Positions 1-12,041 of a stretch of 64,000 nt of DNA are shown in pieces. Both the position numbers and the translations under genes were made by a program. The DNA is from Phocoena phocoena (Eukaryota > Chordata > Mammalia > Artiodactyla > Phocoenidae), in assembly GCF_963924675.1 (NCBI RefSeq), contig NC_089239.1, forward strand, positions 34,805,818 to 34,869,817, read 5' to 3'. The first letter of the stretch is position 1; each line of letters opens with the position of its first letter. Under the pieces are notes generated by a model that saw only the letters and a program-made list of their open reading frames with translations, was not told where the DNA came from and made no database searches.

Positions 1-150
1 ATAAAGTGTGGTTAAGAGTTTAGATCCTGGAGTGGATTGTCTGACCGTCACCTGTTATTGACCCTCTCTGTGTCTCAGTTTCTGTATCTGTAGAATGGGG
101 TGGGAATAGTATCTACCTTGCAGATTTGTTGAAAAGACTAAATAGCTGTA
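1..150 (+). repeat. MIR SINE fragment, sense
   Basis: The stretch reads like the core and 3' half of a MIR element: a GTGGTTAAGAG start, then CTCTGTGTCTCAGTTTC, then a TCTGTAGAATGGGG block and a TTGTTGAAAAGACTAAAT tail. MIR is an ancient tRNA-derived mammalian SINE and is inactive. Divergence is high, as expected for its age. The left edge is the window edge, so the full extent is unknown. Confidence 0.75.
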
Positions 151-1499
151 TTGCTCAGGATGACGGTTACCACGCCAATGGCTGGCATAGAGTACGTGCT
201 CTGTCAGTGAGGTCCATTGCTGCTGTTCTCACGACAGGAGGAAGGAGTGCTTTAACTATTCTTATTGCTCGGCAGGGATCAGTGGTGACTGAACTTCTGC
301 ACATAGGAAGGCATCAGAGTTTCCAGCTTCCCCCGGCGCCCGTTTACCCATCTCTCTGCTCCACGTTCTTCTGTTACATCTGTACGTCGTGTTGCTTGTT
401 GTGTGTTGCTTTGATTTCCCGTATCCCTTCTTTCCAGCTATAGCAGAACAAGTTTACCTTCTTTGTGCTCTCTGTATTTCAGATAACTCGAAGGACCCTT
501 CGCTGACAGTGGTACTAGTAAAGCTCCCCTTGATTTCATCAAATTCATTCAGTAGACGTCAGGTACCAATATTTTTTGTGATGGAGTAGATGGTGAAGTG
601 TAATAGAAAAATCAGCAGGGATCAAAGGTGGTTTGTGGTTTTCCCTCTTGGAGCAGTTGTCTGCATCTCAAAAGGAGACTCACAAAGTCACCTCAGTGCC
701 CGAGTGAGAATTTCTCAATTATCTCTGATTTTGGAGAGAAGTATAGATGATCCAAACCCAAGTTGATACTGTCCTCACAATTGCCCTCGAAGGGAGAATT
801 GTAATTCCGATAAAGTACTTGTATACTCCCCCTCACTCCTCTCCCACAATCAGTGTTCTTTGAGTTTCTTTCTTTTATTACTTGGTGGAGAAAGCTCCAA
901 TTAGCTGATTATCTGTCTTTAGCACATTTCTTTCACTTCTTAGAGTGTTTGATTGCCTCCAGACAAAGAAAGCTAATAATCTATTTTTATCAAGGAGGGT
1001 GTCCTGTCTGAAGGTATCAGAGAGCATCTCAGATGAGCTGGGATTGGAGATTGACCCTAGGCGAGGATTGAGGTGAAGCCCTGATGGGTTATCTGGGCAC
1101 CCAGGGGGTGGTCAAAGTGCTGAGTTTAAAATCCACAGATCCTGCATTCTGATTGGCAATATATTTTAATTCTGAGATTTACAAATGGGTGTGTCTTTTT
1201 ACTGTTTGTGGATACTTTAAATAAAGGAATCAGTCACACTGTGAACTCTGCCTCTGGGGAGCTCATCTGCCACACGTGGCTCTGCATCATTCTGTCCTGC
1301 TTTGCCAAACCATGGTACTGAGTAAAATCTGTTCTTAAAATCTTGTAGAGCCCCGGATTAAACAGATGTGTCTTTCTTTCTTACTCGTATTGCCTGTCTG
1401 GCTGGAGCCTGGTGAGGGGTTTAGGGAAGGTGGTTCATGTTGCCTAGTTCCAAGTCTCACCAAGTAAGATGCACTGAGACCTCACTGGATCATCATAGG
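151..1499. other. Unassigned sequence, no gene seen
   Basis: No open frame of coding character, splice-flanked exon or recognisable repeat was identified. The part at about 1193-1420 has an AATAAA motif followed by a fairly GC-rich segment, vaguely like an LTR 3' region, but I could not assign it. A pure A run of about 14 follows at 1500-1514. Confidence 0.4.
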
Positions 1500-1569
1500 A
1501 AAAAAAAAAAAAAAGAAAATCAATACTAATCAAACAGTAAAATTTGGAATCAATGTTCCCTCATTATTA

Positions 1570-1765
1570 ATACCACTAGGTAACATTTTGGGGGTGCTTA
1601 CTATGTGCCAGGCACCGTTTTCAGCACTTTACCTGTAAGAATTTTCTTAGTCTTTACAACAGCCCTGTGAGGTAGGAACTCTTACTGTCTCTGCTATATG
1701 GATGAAGAAATTTAGGCCAAAAAAAAGTTTGTCAACTTGCCTGAGGTTAGCGGCATGTTACAGGC
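1570..1765 (-). repeat. MIR SINE fragment, antisense
   Basis: The plus strand shows the reverse complement of a MIR: CTTACTATGTGCCAGGCAC, then a GCACTTTACCTG block, ACAGCCCTGTGAGGTAGGAA, a degenerate ATGAAGAAATTTAGG stretch, and CAACTTGCCTGAGGTTA. The short open frame crossing it (1702-1923) is a by-product of the repeat. A perfect hairpin lies just past the right edge. Confidence 0.8.
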
Positions 1766-1782
1766 AGAACCAAAACGACACC

Positions 1783-1811
1783 AAAAGGAATGAGTTTGAC
1801 TCATTCCTTTT
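1783..1811. repeat. Perfect 13-bp inverted repeat, 3-nt loop
   Basis: The arms AAAAGGAATGAGT (1783-1795) and ACTCATTCCTTTT (1799-1811) are exact reverse complements around the loop TTG. It could extrude as a short hairpin in either DNA strand or in RNA. It lies beside an antisense MIR and has no U-tract placing it as a terminator. No function is claimed. Confidence 0.85.
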
Positions 1812-3512
1812 CATGGATATAGATAGTTCTATAGCAGAAAAGATAAATGATTTTACTCTAATAATTACGAGTTTAGAAAATGATGATGATGTTGGGGAAA
1901 ATGGCAGTGAACTCGAAAGGTGATCATAAAAGTACAATTCTAAGAGCTTTGAGAATGGACTAGCGAGGAAAAAGCCATTTGCATCCTACTGTTTTTAACA
2001 TTTCCAGTCTTTTGATTTTCTTCCCTACACAATTCTAAGTAAAAACAAGTATGATAGGAGTTCCCTCAGCTAGATATGCCACTGTTCTCAGAGAATTAAA
2101 AACTCATTAAAATGTCTTTTCAGCGCTTACTCTTTGTGAAGGAACTGTGCTGGACGTCTTCCACGGTCCCTCTGGTCCACTCTCCACTCTCCTCCACCCT
2201 GCTTGACGTCTCAGGGGGCCGAATTGAATGAATGTAATTAATGAGTGGGCTTCCCCTGGGCTTCTTGTTGAGTTGAGCCAGTTTGTGGCACTGGCAGATG
2301 AAAGGATGGAAAGGGTGTGGAGGCGGGCTGTGTCCTGGTCCCTTTCCTGACAGACCATCTCCTGGTGGCTGCCCAAGGAATCCGTAGCTCCTCTTAGGTG
2401 GTCCTCTCCAAGCAGCTGTTTTGGGGCTTAGCAACTGCCCCCTCCCTAGGGGTTCAGCAGTGCCGCCTACTACTCCTAATTTCCGAGTCCTTGCACGGAG
2501 CCCCTGCCCACAGGTTGCCAACTAGTGTCTTTCCTCTCCTCGATGACCCCCTATGATAATGCCATTTATTTCCTGCCTAAATCCTGATGGAAACAGAAAC
2601 CTTTGGAATTTTGTACAATTTCATCCATTTATACTCTTTTTTATATTCAGAACCAATTTTGCTACTTTTTCTTTTTCCAACTGAAAGCGACTCTACCAAG
2701 TTTCTGCTCACAAGCCTATGGTGCGATTCCTGAAACTCAGGTGGAATTTGTAGCCCATTATTTAACAGCAGTTCTAAGTTGTGAGGAATTTCCATTTTAA
2801 TCATAGAGAAAAAATCAAATTAACTGTGTATCACAGAATTAGGTAATGCCATTGCCACCTCTGTCTGTTACCAGAGCCACTGAAGCCAAGAAGCTTTCTG
2901 ACAATGAATAAACTGCTTGAGTGCGTGAGGTTGGTAGAACTAATAATTTTTTGAGGAGGTATTGAATCCTGAAATGATGCTGTGAAGAGCACAGATCAGA
3001 CAGATAGATCTGTGTGCTATTACAGGAGGTGAACAATCTAGTTTTCTCCAAAGTTTTGCTTCTTTGATGAATTAGAGGAGGAAGAAACTCATGAGAGTTG
3101 GAGCCCATGTATCTTGGCTGCCCATATCAGGAACTCTTTTCCCCCGAGTGTATCATTTCCCCAAAATCCAAGTCTTAAGATGCCTGCTAGGATCCGAGAC
3201 CAAAAGGCCTTGCATTTTAGGAAATGAACATTTGTACTGAACAAATAAGTGGATAATTGACTTTATTCTGTGCCATAGGCATCGTCTTAACTGAAGTTAT
3301 TTTTTTTTTAATGCGAGAATTACAGATTAGTATCTCTCAAACCATCTTGTATCTTGAACCACGAATAGGATTAATATATCCAGGTGTTCATGTAAGGCTC
3401 TTGGGAGATTCATATAAGAAGATTATAAGAAAAATGTGAATTCCAAATACAGGTTTAATACTTAATGTAGTATCACTACACAAAAGTGAAGCTACCCAAG
3501 AAATGTAAGTTG
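1812..3512. other. Unassigned sequence, no gene seen
   Basis: Open frames here (for example 2107-2521 and 2839-3108 on the minus strand) have low-complexity or random-looking translations and no recognisable domain. I see no SINE, LTR or L1 hallmark. The segment around 2130-2520 is somewhat richer in G+C than its flanks, but without CpG clustering. Confidence 0.4.
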
Positions 3513-3513
3513 C

Positions 3514-4012
3514 TTATTGCAGCAGTTAGCCTTTGATGCGTAACAAAGCACCCCAAAACTTAGTGGCCTAACACACATTAATTTAACGCTTGATTCTACT
3601 GGGTGGGCAGGAACTTGGGCAGAGCTCGGCTGGGTAGTTCTGTTCCTTTCACTGTATTTGTTCACGCGTCCTGTGCGTGCAGCCGGCTTGTCTGGGAGCT
3701 GGCGAGTTTAGGATCGCCTCTGCTAGGGGGACCCAGCTGAATTCCGCATGGAATCTCATCTCCTCAGGTTAGCCGAGCTTTTGCTCACGTAACCTCTGAA
3801 CGGGATTCTGAAAGGGCCCGTATAAGTACGGAAGAGAGGCTTCGCATCACTTCCACCACATCGTATGGGCTTAAGCGAGTCACAAGGCAGATCTTATTCA
3901 AAGGGAAGAGAAATAACACCTATATGTTGTTGGGAGGAGCTTCTAAATCCCGAAGGAGAAGGCACGCAAACGAGGAGAAGGGAAGATGTGGCCATTTCGT
4001 GATCTACCAGCA
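3514..4012 (-). mobile_element. MLT1-type MaLR solitary LTR, antisense
   Basis: The plus strand carries the complement of an MLT1J/K-like LTR. From left to right are a CAGTTAGC...TGCGTAACAAAGCACCCCAAAACTTAGTGG terminal block (broken by substitutions), a GGGCAGAGCTCGGCTGGG segment, a CATCACTTCCACCACAT segment, GCGAGTCACAAGGCAGATC, and a right end GCCATTTCGTGATCTACCAGCA. About 500 bp is close to full length for this family. MaLR elements are non-autonomous ERVL relatives; this is an old solo LTR with no internal region. Subfamily is uncertain. Confidence 0.8.
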
Positions 4013-5735
4013 TTAGATAAGGAGCAGTGGAGAACGGGACTGATGAACCATATGGCTTACTGCGCTTTCGTGCCGAAAGGGGGTAGGGAAGGATAGAGCA
4101 TTGTTCTGCATGTCTCACCGTGTATGGATAACACACGCACATGTGTCAATAGATATTCCCATTTCATATTTTTCAAACACAAGCAGATTTTTCTCCCCTA
4201 ACAACACTCCACTCTAAGCTTATTCCCCATTCTTTTGCCCAATCTGCAGTTTTTCAGTTTTTTACTTGGCTTTTCTGTACTCTCCCCCTGTTCACTCCCC
4301 GACTCCCAGATCTGCTCTCTTCCTTCTCTGAGTGAGCTTTATACTTCCCCCCAGTCTCTCTTATCCTGCTTACTGTCCGCTCCAGAATCGGGAAGAAACC
4401 AAGTCAATGAAGAAAACACTGTCATTTGACAACGTGAAGAAGCAATTCGATGCCGGCTTCTAAAGGGCGAGAGGACATTTAAACCCCAAGTACTGGAAAT
4501 CTTACTGGAATTGCAGACAGAGCAGAGGGAGGAGTACTTGAGAGACTATTAGCTAGCCAGAGTTTGGCCCCATTGCATTTTTTCCGTTGCCTATTATAAG
4601 AAGGCTCCCATCTTCTTGCTTAAGCCAGTGTGAGGAGAAGGGAGAACAGATCAACGAGCATCTATCTGTGAGAGAGTTCCTCAGAAATAATGAAAGCTTC
4701 TTGTCTCCATTCTTTAAGAATAAGACCTAGAGAAAGTGATTCCCAGAGCATAATGGAACATCTTTGGACGCGGGTGACAATGAAGGAGATTCCAAATGCC
4801 ACTGATAATCCATAGCGCAGTTAATCTCTGAACGGTTACTGAGATGTGTAACGGGAAGCACAGAAGTTGCCATTCATTTCACTGTGTACAGGACTCGATG
4901 TTGTATTCAGACATACAGTAGGCTATCACTCAAACCTCTGTTTTCTATTTTTTTATTGTTATTCTTTGAATACAGGCCTTGCCCCTTACCCAAGCCAGGA
5001 CTGTTTTTTCCACGAGGGTTTTTCAGACATCATTAACCACAGGAAGAGAACATAACACAGCAGAAACTTGGGATTGAATAACAACCTTGAAATTCAAATT
5101 GACATCATGTATTATTGTTTGCATTATATACTAAACAGCTATTAGGAACAATTAGCAATTAAAGACTCTTAGGTGCAGTTATATGGTTTTCTACAGTATA
5201 TCCTGAATAGTGGGCTAAGTGCTTTGGCTGCAAGCCAGTCATCCAAAAGCCCACAGAAAACTCTCCTCTAAAACGCAAGCTCCTTTGAGGCCACTGAATG
5301 AAGCACGTTAATCAAGAAAGCCACATACGACACGGGGAGACTTCAGGTATAGACTTTCACCGTGAGGCACATTTTCATTTTATTCAAAATCCACGTAGCC
5401 CCGTTGAAACTGTCAGATTTACACACACATTTTCTATCTTTCACTTTTATGAAAAAGAGACACATAAGAAACACAGAAACAGATACCCTGAAATATTTTT
5501 AAAGGAATATATCCTGATTCCAGGACCACATTAGAGTAAGCCCTTGTGTCCTCTAGTTCTTTGGTACTTGACAGTGATACTTGGTGTTTACCATCATGAT
5601 CTGCAGGCCCTCAGTATTCTTTCTGAAGCATCAAAGTGAGGTTATATCATGATTAAGCTAATTTTAGTGTTAAGTGTAGTCTCTGTATATTTAATTCCTT
5701 GAAAATTAAAAAGAATATGGTGATTTGGAGGGTTT
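4013..5735. other. Unassigned sequence, no gene seen
   Basis: Several frames of 60-80 codons occur (4235-4429, 4867-5055, 5298-5534), all of a size expected by chance and with no conserved motif that I can see. There is no recognisable repeat. Confidence 0.4.
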
Positions 5736-5739
5736 TTTC

Positions 5740-6065
5740 TTTCACTTTTATTGATATAAGTGACATAAGCACTGCATAAGTTTCAGGTTTTACAGTATAG
5801 GGATTTGACTTATATACATCATGAAACAATTACCACAAGTTTAGCAAACACCCATTCGCTTATATAGATACCAAGTAAAAGAACAAGAAAAAAATACATA
5901 CTTTTCCTTGTAATGAGACTCTTGGGATTTGCTCTCTTAACAGTTGTTATATATAACACAGAGCAGTGTTAATCATGTTGCATATTACATTCCTAATACT
6001 TACGTATCTTCCAATTGGAAGTTTGTGCCTTTTGACTACCTTCATCCAATACACCCAAATATGGT
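5740..6065 (-). mobile_element. L1 3' UTR fragment, antisense (old)
   Basis: The plus strand starts with TTTTATTGATATAAGTGACAT and continues through ATGAAACAATTACCACAAG and TTGGAAGTTTGTGCCTTTTG, the reverse complement of an L1MA/L1MB-type 3' end. It is diverged and 5'-truncated. The 61-codon frame at 5944-6129 is the opposite strand of this repeat and not a gene. Confidence 0.75.
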
Positions 6066-8085
6066 GAGTTTTAGTTTTCTCACAATATTCATTCTGCCAA
6101 AGGGCCATATTCCCAATCCTATTCAGTAAATTGGACTTTGTGTTTTATTGTGTATCGTGGTGATTTTATTAATACCAGAGTGCTGGCTTCAGTTCATTCA
6201 CCTTTAATAGTTACATAGATTTTTTTCTATTTCCAAATTAGAAACCAATTATGTAATATGATCTCAATCTCTAGCACAATTTTAAAGAATACAGAAAATA
6301 CGAAGGTGGGTGTCCAGCTTCCCTGGAGTGCTCGGTACGGAAAAAGAGAGAAACATTTAAGGAGAGTAAAAGAAACAAGTCTTAATGGCTCACTGACCTT
6401 GATTACTCAAATCTTTGAAATAATCTGTTAATAAACAGCTGATCCATACCGAATAGCACGGCTTATATCCTTCCAAGTTCCAATGTGCCAAGAAAAGCGT
6501 TAATGATGTACAAGATGAGAAGACTAGGGGATTCTGTTATATATTTGGACATAACCTGACCCTCTCAGACTTTACATAGCCTCAAGTTACCTCAAAGGGA
6601 GAGAAACATGGAATCAATGATTGGAAGCAGTAAAACCCATTGTCTTGTTTTTTTAAGTACGAGTGGACAGTATAGACAGTAACTGTTTCAGAGTTTTAAA
6701 ATAAAGCATGGGAGCCGCAGACGCATTTCAGCTTGATGTAGAAACACAAATATGCAAAATTAGAAATCAAGTTTGCATAACCAAGCCTTATTTTTCTAAC
6801 ATGAAAATAGAAAAGCAGATGCTGGATAGCAACACACAGTATGGAAAACAGTCACCAGAAGCCAGGTGTGAGGCGAAAGTTGTCATTTCACATTTAAAAT
6901 GGAACGTGGCACTAAATGAAGTTTAAAATTCTTCCAAAATGGGAATTTCATCAAATACTTTGTGATTTCTGTGTGTCACAAAGGGCTCTTTCATCTGGCT
7001 ATAAGCTAGCTCTCCGGTGTACGGAGCCTGCGTTCAGGAGGGGAGTTTATTGCCAGCCAGGGGCTTACTTTGAGTTGTGCTCCAGCAAGGTTATTTCCCT
7101 CAGTAACTGAAGGTTTTCTGAGACGTGTGTTCCTCTCCTTCTGACGGAGTGAAGAATAATCTCGCTTCGTGAGTGAGACATAAAAGGTCTTTTGCACACA
7201 GACTGAGCATGAGTGCTTCAGTGAGGAAATGTCTTGGGTGCCTCTGGGTCTTTAGTTGTTGCTAGTGATATACACTTCCAGAAGATGGAGCTATGGCTCA
7301 GTCTGAATTCTCCTCTTTTCTGGCTAGCTCAGAGGAAAGAAAAACAAAAAAAAGGTTTAAAATTTCAGAGTCTCTTTTAAGCAGCTTAAAAAGGTATCAT
7401 TATTGGATGGCACTGGGAGGTAGGAAATGGGTCAAAAACACAGACACTATGTAGATTCAATACAGAAAACTTCCCTAACTTCAACCCCTTTAATGAAGCG
7501 TTGGTGCAGGACAATCAGAAGGAGTTAAACCCAAGATTCTGGTGGCAACAACTCAGGATTTTTGACCTCATAAGAGGGAGAGAAAAAGGCTATTTTTTTA
7601 GAAAAGGAAAAAAGGGTAAAAGCAAGCAGAGTTGGTGGTGGTGGTGATTTGTTTTTAACGGAAGCCAGCTTGTTCCAAAATCTGATGAGAGAATATTTAT
7701 GTAATTATTAAAATGGTGCTATTTTAGATTTTTCCATCTGTTTACCCTAAAGTATTCTTACCTAAATGTCTCCCCTTCCACCTGATGTTTTTTAAGCTTT
7801 ATTAGTAATCAGGATATTATTGCACTCCCAAGTCTGTAGTGTATGCTTTCATCACAGTAGGTACCTCCTATGTAAGAAATCTATTTATTTATGACCGATT
7901 TCTCAAAATACGGTAATGGCGTTAAGTTGCCAGCCATGCAGGGCAATCATCTCATCATGGAAACCCACTCGATGCGGAGGAAAACTGTTCTGGGTGGGAG
8001 TCGCTTAGGGGACAGGTTCCTCCTGGTAGCTAGCTGTTTTAGCAATAGTATCGTAGCAGGTGTTTCAGAAATTACAGAACAGCCC
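6066..8085. other. Unassigned sequence, no gene seen
   Basis: No repeat family or coding signature was recognised. Short frames at 6708-6926, 6916-7110 and 7891-8088 lack any recognisable domain. The G+C content rises slightly at about 7000-7160. Confidence 0.4.
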
Positions 8086-8089
8086 TGAC

Positions 8090-8290
8090 GATAGTAATAA
8101 TTGCATTTGAATGGTGTTTACAATTACAGAATGTCCCCATGAGTTTTACCCTCTTTGAACCCCTCATGACTATCCACGTGTGTGAGATTAGTGTAATCAC
8201 GTACTCAGTTCGCCAGTGAGGCTTACAGGGGAGATGGATTTGACGGAGGTCTCATTGCTAGTAAGTGGGAGGGTTTGATTTATAATCTAC
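8090..8290 (-). repeat. MIR-like fragment, antisense
   Basis: Weak but ordered resemblance to a reversed MIR: a GAATGGTGTTTACAATTA block, CCTCTTTGAACCCCTCATGA in place of the usual TTTAATCCTCA region, then CATTGCTAGTAAGTGGGAGG, which matches the GCTAGTAAGTGGCAGAG part of MIR. Boundaries are approximate. Confidence 0.55.
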
Positions 8291-8934
8291 ATCTTCTAAT
8301 TCCTGACCTTATGCATTGATGGTATGTGCAGTGAGGATTCTTCGCTGATCTGTTTGGGGTCTACATGTGTGTGCGATGATGTAAAATAAAGTCCCTTGGC
8401 CCGTAGCCGGCACTCGGGAACAACCTTACGTCTGCCAGGACTGTCCAGGGGTGCAAAGCCTTATCAGACTTCTCCCTGGAACCCTGGGAGGACCTTTCGG
8501 AGTTTGGGGCCATCTACGTTGCATCATCTGAGATGTTGATAAAAGCATAATCAAGCAACTGTTTCTACTGTTTAATGTCACAATTTCATCGTATTCTGTT
8601 GTGGTTATTTTTCATTTCTGAGCGATAACATTTGGGTTTGTGCTTTCTCCCTAAGCTTCACGTTCTCTTCCCAATTCTTGATTTCTGAGTTTACTTAACA
8701 CTGGAGGAGTGGCGATGTCCGAGAACTGTGAATCAGAATTAAATTACCGTAAAGAGAAAAAGTTGCGTTTTCTCCTAACAACAAGATGATATTTTTCTTT
8801 AAATTATAGATATGAATGTGAATTTTTATAATATACAGTTTTTATTTTTGTCCTACTTTCTAGAAGCTAGATATATTCTCACTGGGTAGAAATGCTATCC
8901 ATCATGCGAGTTATTTTTCAGTATACTCTAGATA

Positions 8935-9120
8935 TGATAGGAAGGACGTGAGGTTTGAACTCCGACCTGAGCTTGAATTCCGCCTCTTCTTCTTACCAGC
9001 TATGGAGTGTGCGTAACCCAGTTCTGGGTTTCTTCCACCATAGCATGGGGAGACGCCTGCCGTCCCAAGGATATTGTGTGCATATTAAATAGCATAATAT
9101 ATCTCCAAAGCCACTGATAT
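8935..9120 (+). repeat. MIR-like fragment, sense
   Basis: The order TTTGAACTCCGACCTGAGC, CTTCTTACCAGCTATGGAGTG, then CATAGCATGGGGAGA and GCATATTAAATAGCATAAT follows the MIR plan of internal promoter, core and 3' tail. It is heavily diverged and the edges are estimates. Confidence 0.5.
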
Positions 9121-10090
9121 ATTTAAGGGTAGTTCTGTGGCAAGGCACGCTCTCTCCACTATTCTTTCTGTCTTTTCCATTAAATGACTTTGTAACGCCC
9201 TGCTCTGGTGTTTATCCGGATGTTTGAGTGCTTTTCATTTCACTCTGAATTTAATTGAGGAAACCGGGGATTTCTTTTGCCAAAGAAATGAGAATTTACT
9301 CACTCTCAGAATTATGTAAGTCGTGTTTCCTTGTTATAAATGTGAGCAGAGGGAATGTAAATGCTACTCTCCAAAGACTAAGGAGATGTGGAACAAGATG
9401 AAGACGAAATTACTCCCCAAAGGATTCCCTGTTTCACGTGAGTTGGGCTGTGTTGCTCTGTAGAAAAGGCTCCTTGGAACCAGCGGCAGGTAGGAACCTG
9501 CCTGCGCACCTTGGCCACCGCAGGAAATAGGCTCTGAAACGACTGCTCTGTGTTAGTTTTACCTGTGTGTTTTCACTTGTCACTAGCCTACTCAGGGGAC
9601 CAAAGAAGAAAGCTTTCTTCCAGGACCAGGAAGTCTACAGGGGTCTGAGAGTAGCGATCTGCCAACATGAAATTAAAGTCATAGGGAAAGCACGTTAACA
9701 AAGGCTCTTCTTCTTTTAATAAACACAAAGAAGGCTGTCCCATCAGGCGTGACTTTCTCCAAGGGTTACAGCACTTAGTGCTTTTTGAAATTCTCAAAAT
9801 ATTCAAGTGGGAGAGAAAATGTACCATTTCACTCTTTGTATGTTTTCCTTCTGAGTGGTCTCATAAGATGATTATACATAAAACTTACTCTGTTTACCTG
9901 TAAGTTATAGATTTGAGTTAGTGAGGGTGTCAGTGTACTACACATAGGGTTGCACCATTAGTTACAATTTTATAACTTCTGGGTGGATTTAATGCAAGAT
10001 AGGCCAGATGCTGGGAATGTACTTTGTAGAATTACACTGTTAGACAGATACAGGGATGTTTATCGTTTGTCTGTTTTAGAAAAAACAGAT
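9121..10090. other. Unassigned sequence, no gene seen
   Basis: The minus-strand frame at 9588-9827 (79 codons) has no recognisable motif. No repeat family was identified. The stretch ends directly at the pyrimidine-rich minisatellite. Confidence 0.4.
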
Positions 10091-10091
10091 C

Positions 10092-10410
10092 TCTCTCTCC
10101 TCTATCTCAGCTCTCTCCTCTATCTCAGCACTCTCTCCTCTATCTCAGCGTCTCTGCCCTCTGTCTCAGCATCTCTCTCCTCTATCTCAGCGTCTGTCTC
10201 CTCTATCTCAGCATCTCTCTCCTCTATCTCAGCGCTCTCTCCTCTATCTCAGCTCTCTCCTCTATCTCAGCTCTCTCCTCTATCTCAGCTCTCTCCTCTA
10301 TCTCAGCGTCTCTCTCCTCTATCTCAGCGTCTCTCTCCTCTATCTCAGCGTCTCTCTCCTCTATCTCAGCGCTCTCTCCTCTATCTCAGCGTCTCTCTCC
10401 TCTATCCCAG
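10092..10410 (+). repeat. Minisatellite, 16 units of 18-21 bp, pyrimidine-rich
   Basis: Sixteen head-to-tail units all end in CTCAG (CCCAG in the last) and share the core CTCTCCTCTATCTCAG. Unit lengths are 18, 20 or 21 bp according to whether the linker before the core is absent, CG/CA, or CGT/CAT. The plus strand is almost all pyrimidine, so the minus strand is a purine tract able to form unusual structures. A degenerate unit follows to about 10428. The 163-codon frame from 9983 to 10474 merely translates the array into Ser/Leu-rich repeats and is not a gene. Confidence 0.95.
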
Positions 10411-10428
10411 CGCTCTTTCTTCTAAGCG

Positions 10429-12035
10429 TCTGTGGCTGAGTATTCTGGCTCCTCATTTTGATGGTAGCACTTAAAATAATTTCACAGAAGAAAAAAATCA
10501 CAAACTCTACTCGTTAAATCTCACGACTGGATAAAAGAAGCCCATGGTGTAATGTTAAGATGGGTGAGAAGAATATAAATGATACACAGTTTCCGAAAGG
10601 AGAGAGCAGAGGTTTACATTTCTTCTCTCTCATGCAGTAGCATTCATTTCTTATTTCTTATTAATGAAAGCTGACAAGGTGCCCACAGGTCAACAGTGAT
10701 AAAATGATGCGCTTGTCACGAGATGCAGCAATAGTTTGTCTCTCGACCTTACAGACACAGTGGCTTGAGTGGCTTGTGTCTGAAGGTGATGGTGATGATG
10801 ACCTGTAGGAAACAATCCCCTCATGCAGGTGCTCAACAGCAAGATAGGTAAATGCACCGTTAATCACATTATCATTTCAGTGCATGTAGTCATTGCTCGG
10901 TTATCACTGCTGATGGAGAGGCGCAGTAGAGGGGGTGATACAACATGGCCGCTAGAATAATTTATATTCGCGTCAAAATGACTTTTTGTACTTACATTTG
11001 AATATAATTGTGTCTGATATTCTGGGACTCCTAGCTGAGCGCCCAGTGGGCAAGAGGGTTCCCGCCGAGGAACTTGCTCCTCGTTCCCTCCTAGAAGCAA
11101 AGCAAGCTCACGTGCTTGTGCCTGTAGGAACCGCTCAGGAAGCTTGGGCTCAGCTCCCTAAAAGCCTATGCCTGGCTCAGGTCTCTGTGTTTGCTGGTTC
11201 CCAGGCTGGCCCTGGTGGAGAGGGAGGGAGTCAGGGGAGAAGATTGCACCTGCCTGATATGTGTGTGTCTGTAACCCATGGGTGGATAGATAAAAGACAG
11301 TGACATGTCACTGGAAAACATATTCATGAGATTAAAAAGATGGATGAGAATTCAGAGAAGAAGCTCTGGCCAGTTTGCTAATGCAGCTACTTCATGAAAA
11401 ACAGACCTTGTGATTTTATTGACCTGAACCCGAAGGCTGAGGTGTCGCCGATCTCTGCAGTGTCTGCCATTTAACAGACTTAAAGTTATGGTTCTGCATT
11501 TCTTCACTTGTTGTGTGTCCTACTTTTAGCCCGATTATTGGGTGGGAGCTCGTCTTTAAAGGGGGGAGGGGGGCATGGTTAAGAATCACAACAGGTGCCT
11601 AAGGGTATGGCAGGTGCTTCAGGAGCGGTGTGGTGTTGGAAATAGCGCTACAGTAGCAAGGCTGCAAAGGTCCTGCGGTCTCACTGTGATCAGGGTAGAG
11701 TGGAGTGCTGAGATCATTTTACCATAGAGAGAATGAGATGTGGGAAGGAAGGGGACATATAAATATAATCTTAGCATATTGACAGACGTATTTTGTTTAT
11801 TTTTCTGCTAAGAATCTTTTTCTTCCTTTCTTCCTTCTTTTTCAAAATACCCAATCACAGAATGCTTTATTTGAATACCATCGCCACATCATTATAAGCG
11901 TATTGTTTAGGAGGATTTCCAACCCTTCTGGATGTAGATGAAAAATTATTGATTAGCAGATAAAGAGAGAAACTTATGAATTGCATGAGGGGTAACAGTG
12001 GTAAAAGTTACAATTTTTTTTCAACTCTGTCTCCA
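10429..12035. other. Unassigned sequence, no gene seen
   Basis: Frames at 10661-10867, 10864-11100 and 10986-11303 overlap on opposite strands and show no domain. A G-rich patch (11559-11575) and a pyrimidine-rich patch near 11816-11845 are low complexity. No repeat family was assigned. Confidence 0.4.
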
Positions 12036-12041
12036 TTGACT

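Noticed and set aside
1193..1420. Possible LTR or promoter with an AATAAA motif
   Set aside because: No paired terminal TG/CA or target duplication could be found, and the family is not recognised.
9983..10474. 163-codon open frame with Ser/Leu-rich repeats
   Set aside because: It is the direct translation of the CTCTCCTCTATCTCAG minisatellite; the unit is not a multiple of three in most copies, so the peptide repeat drifts between frames. No coding constraint.
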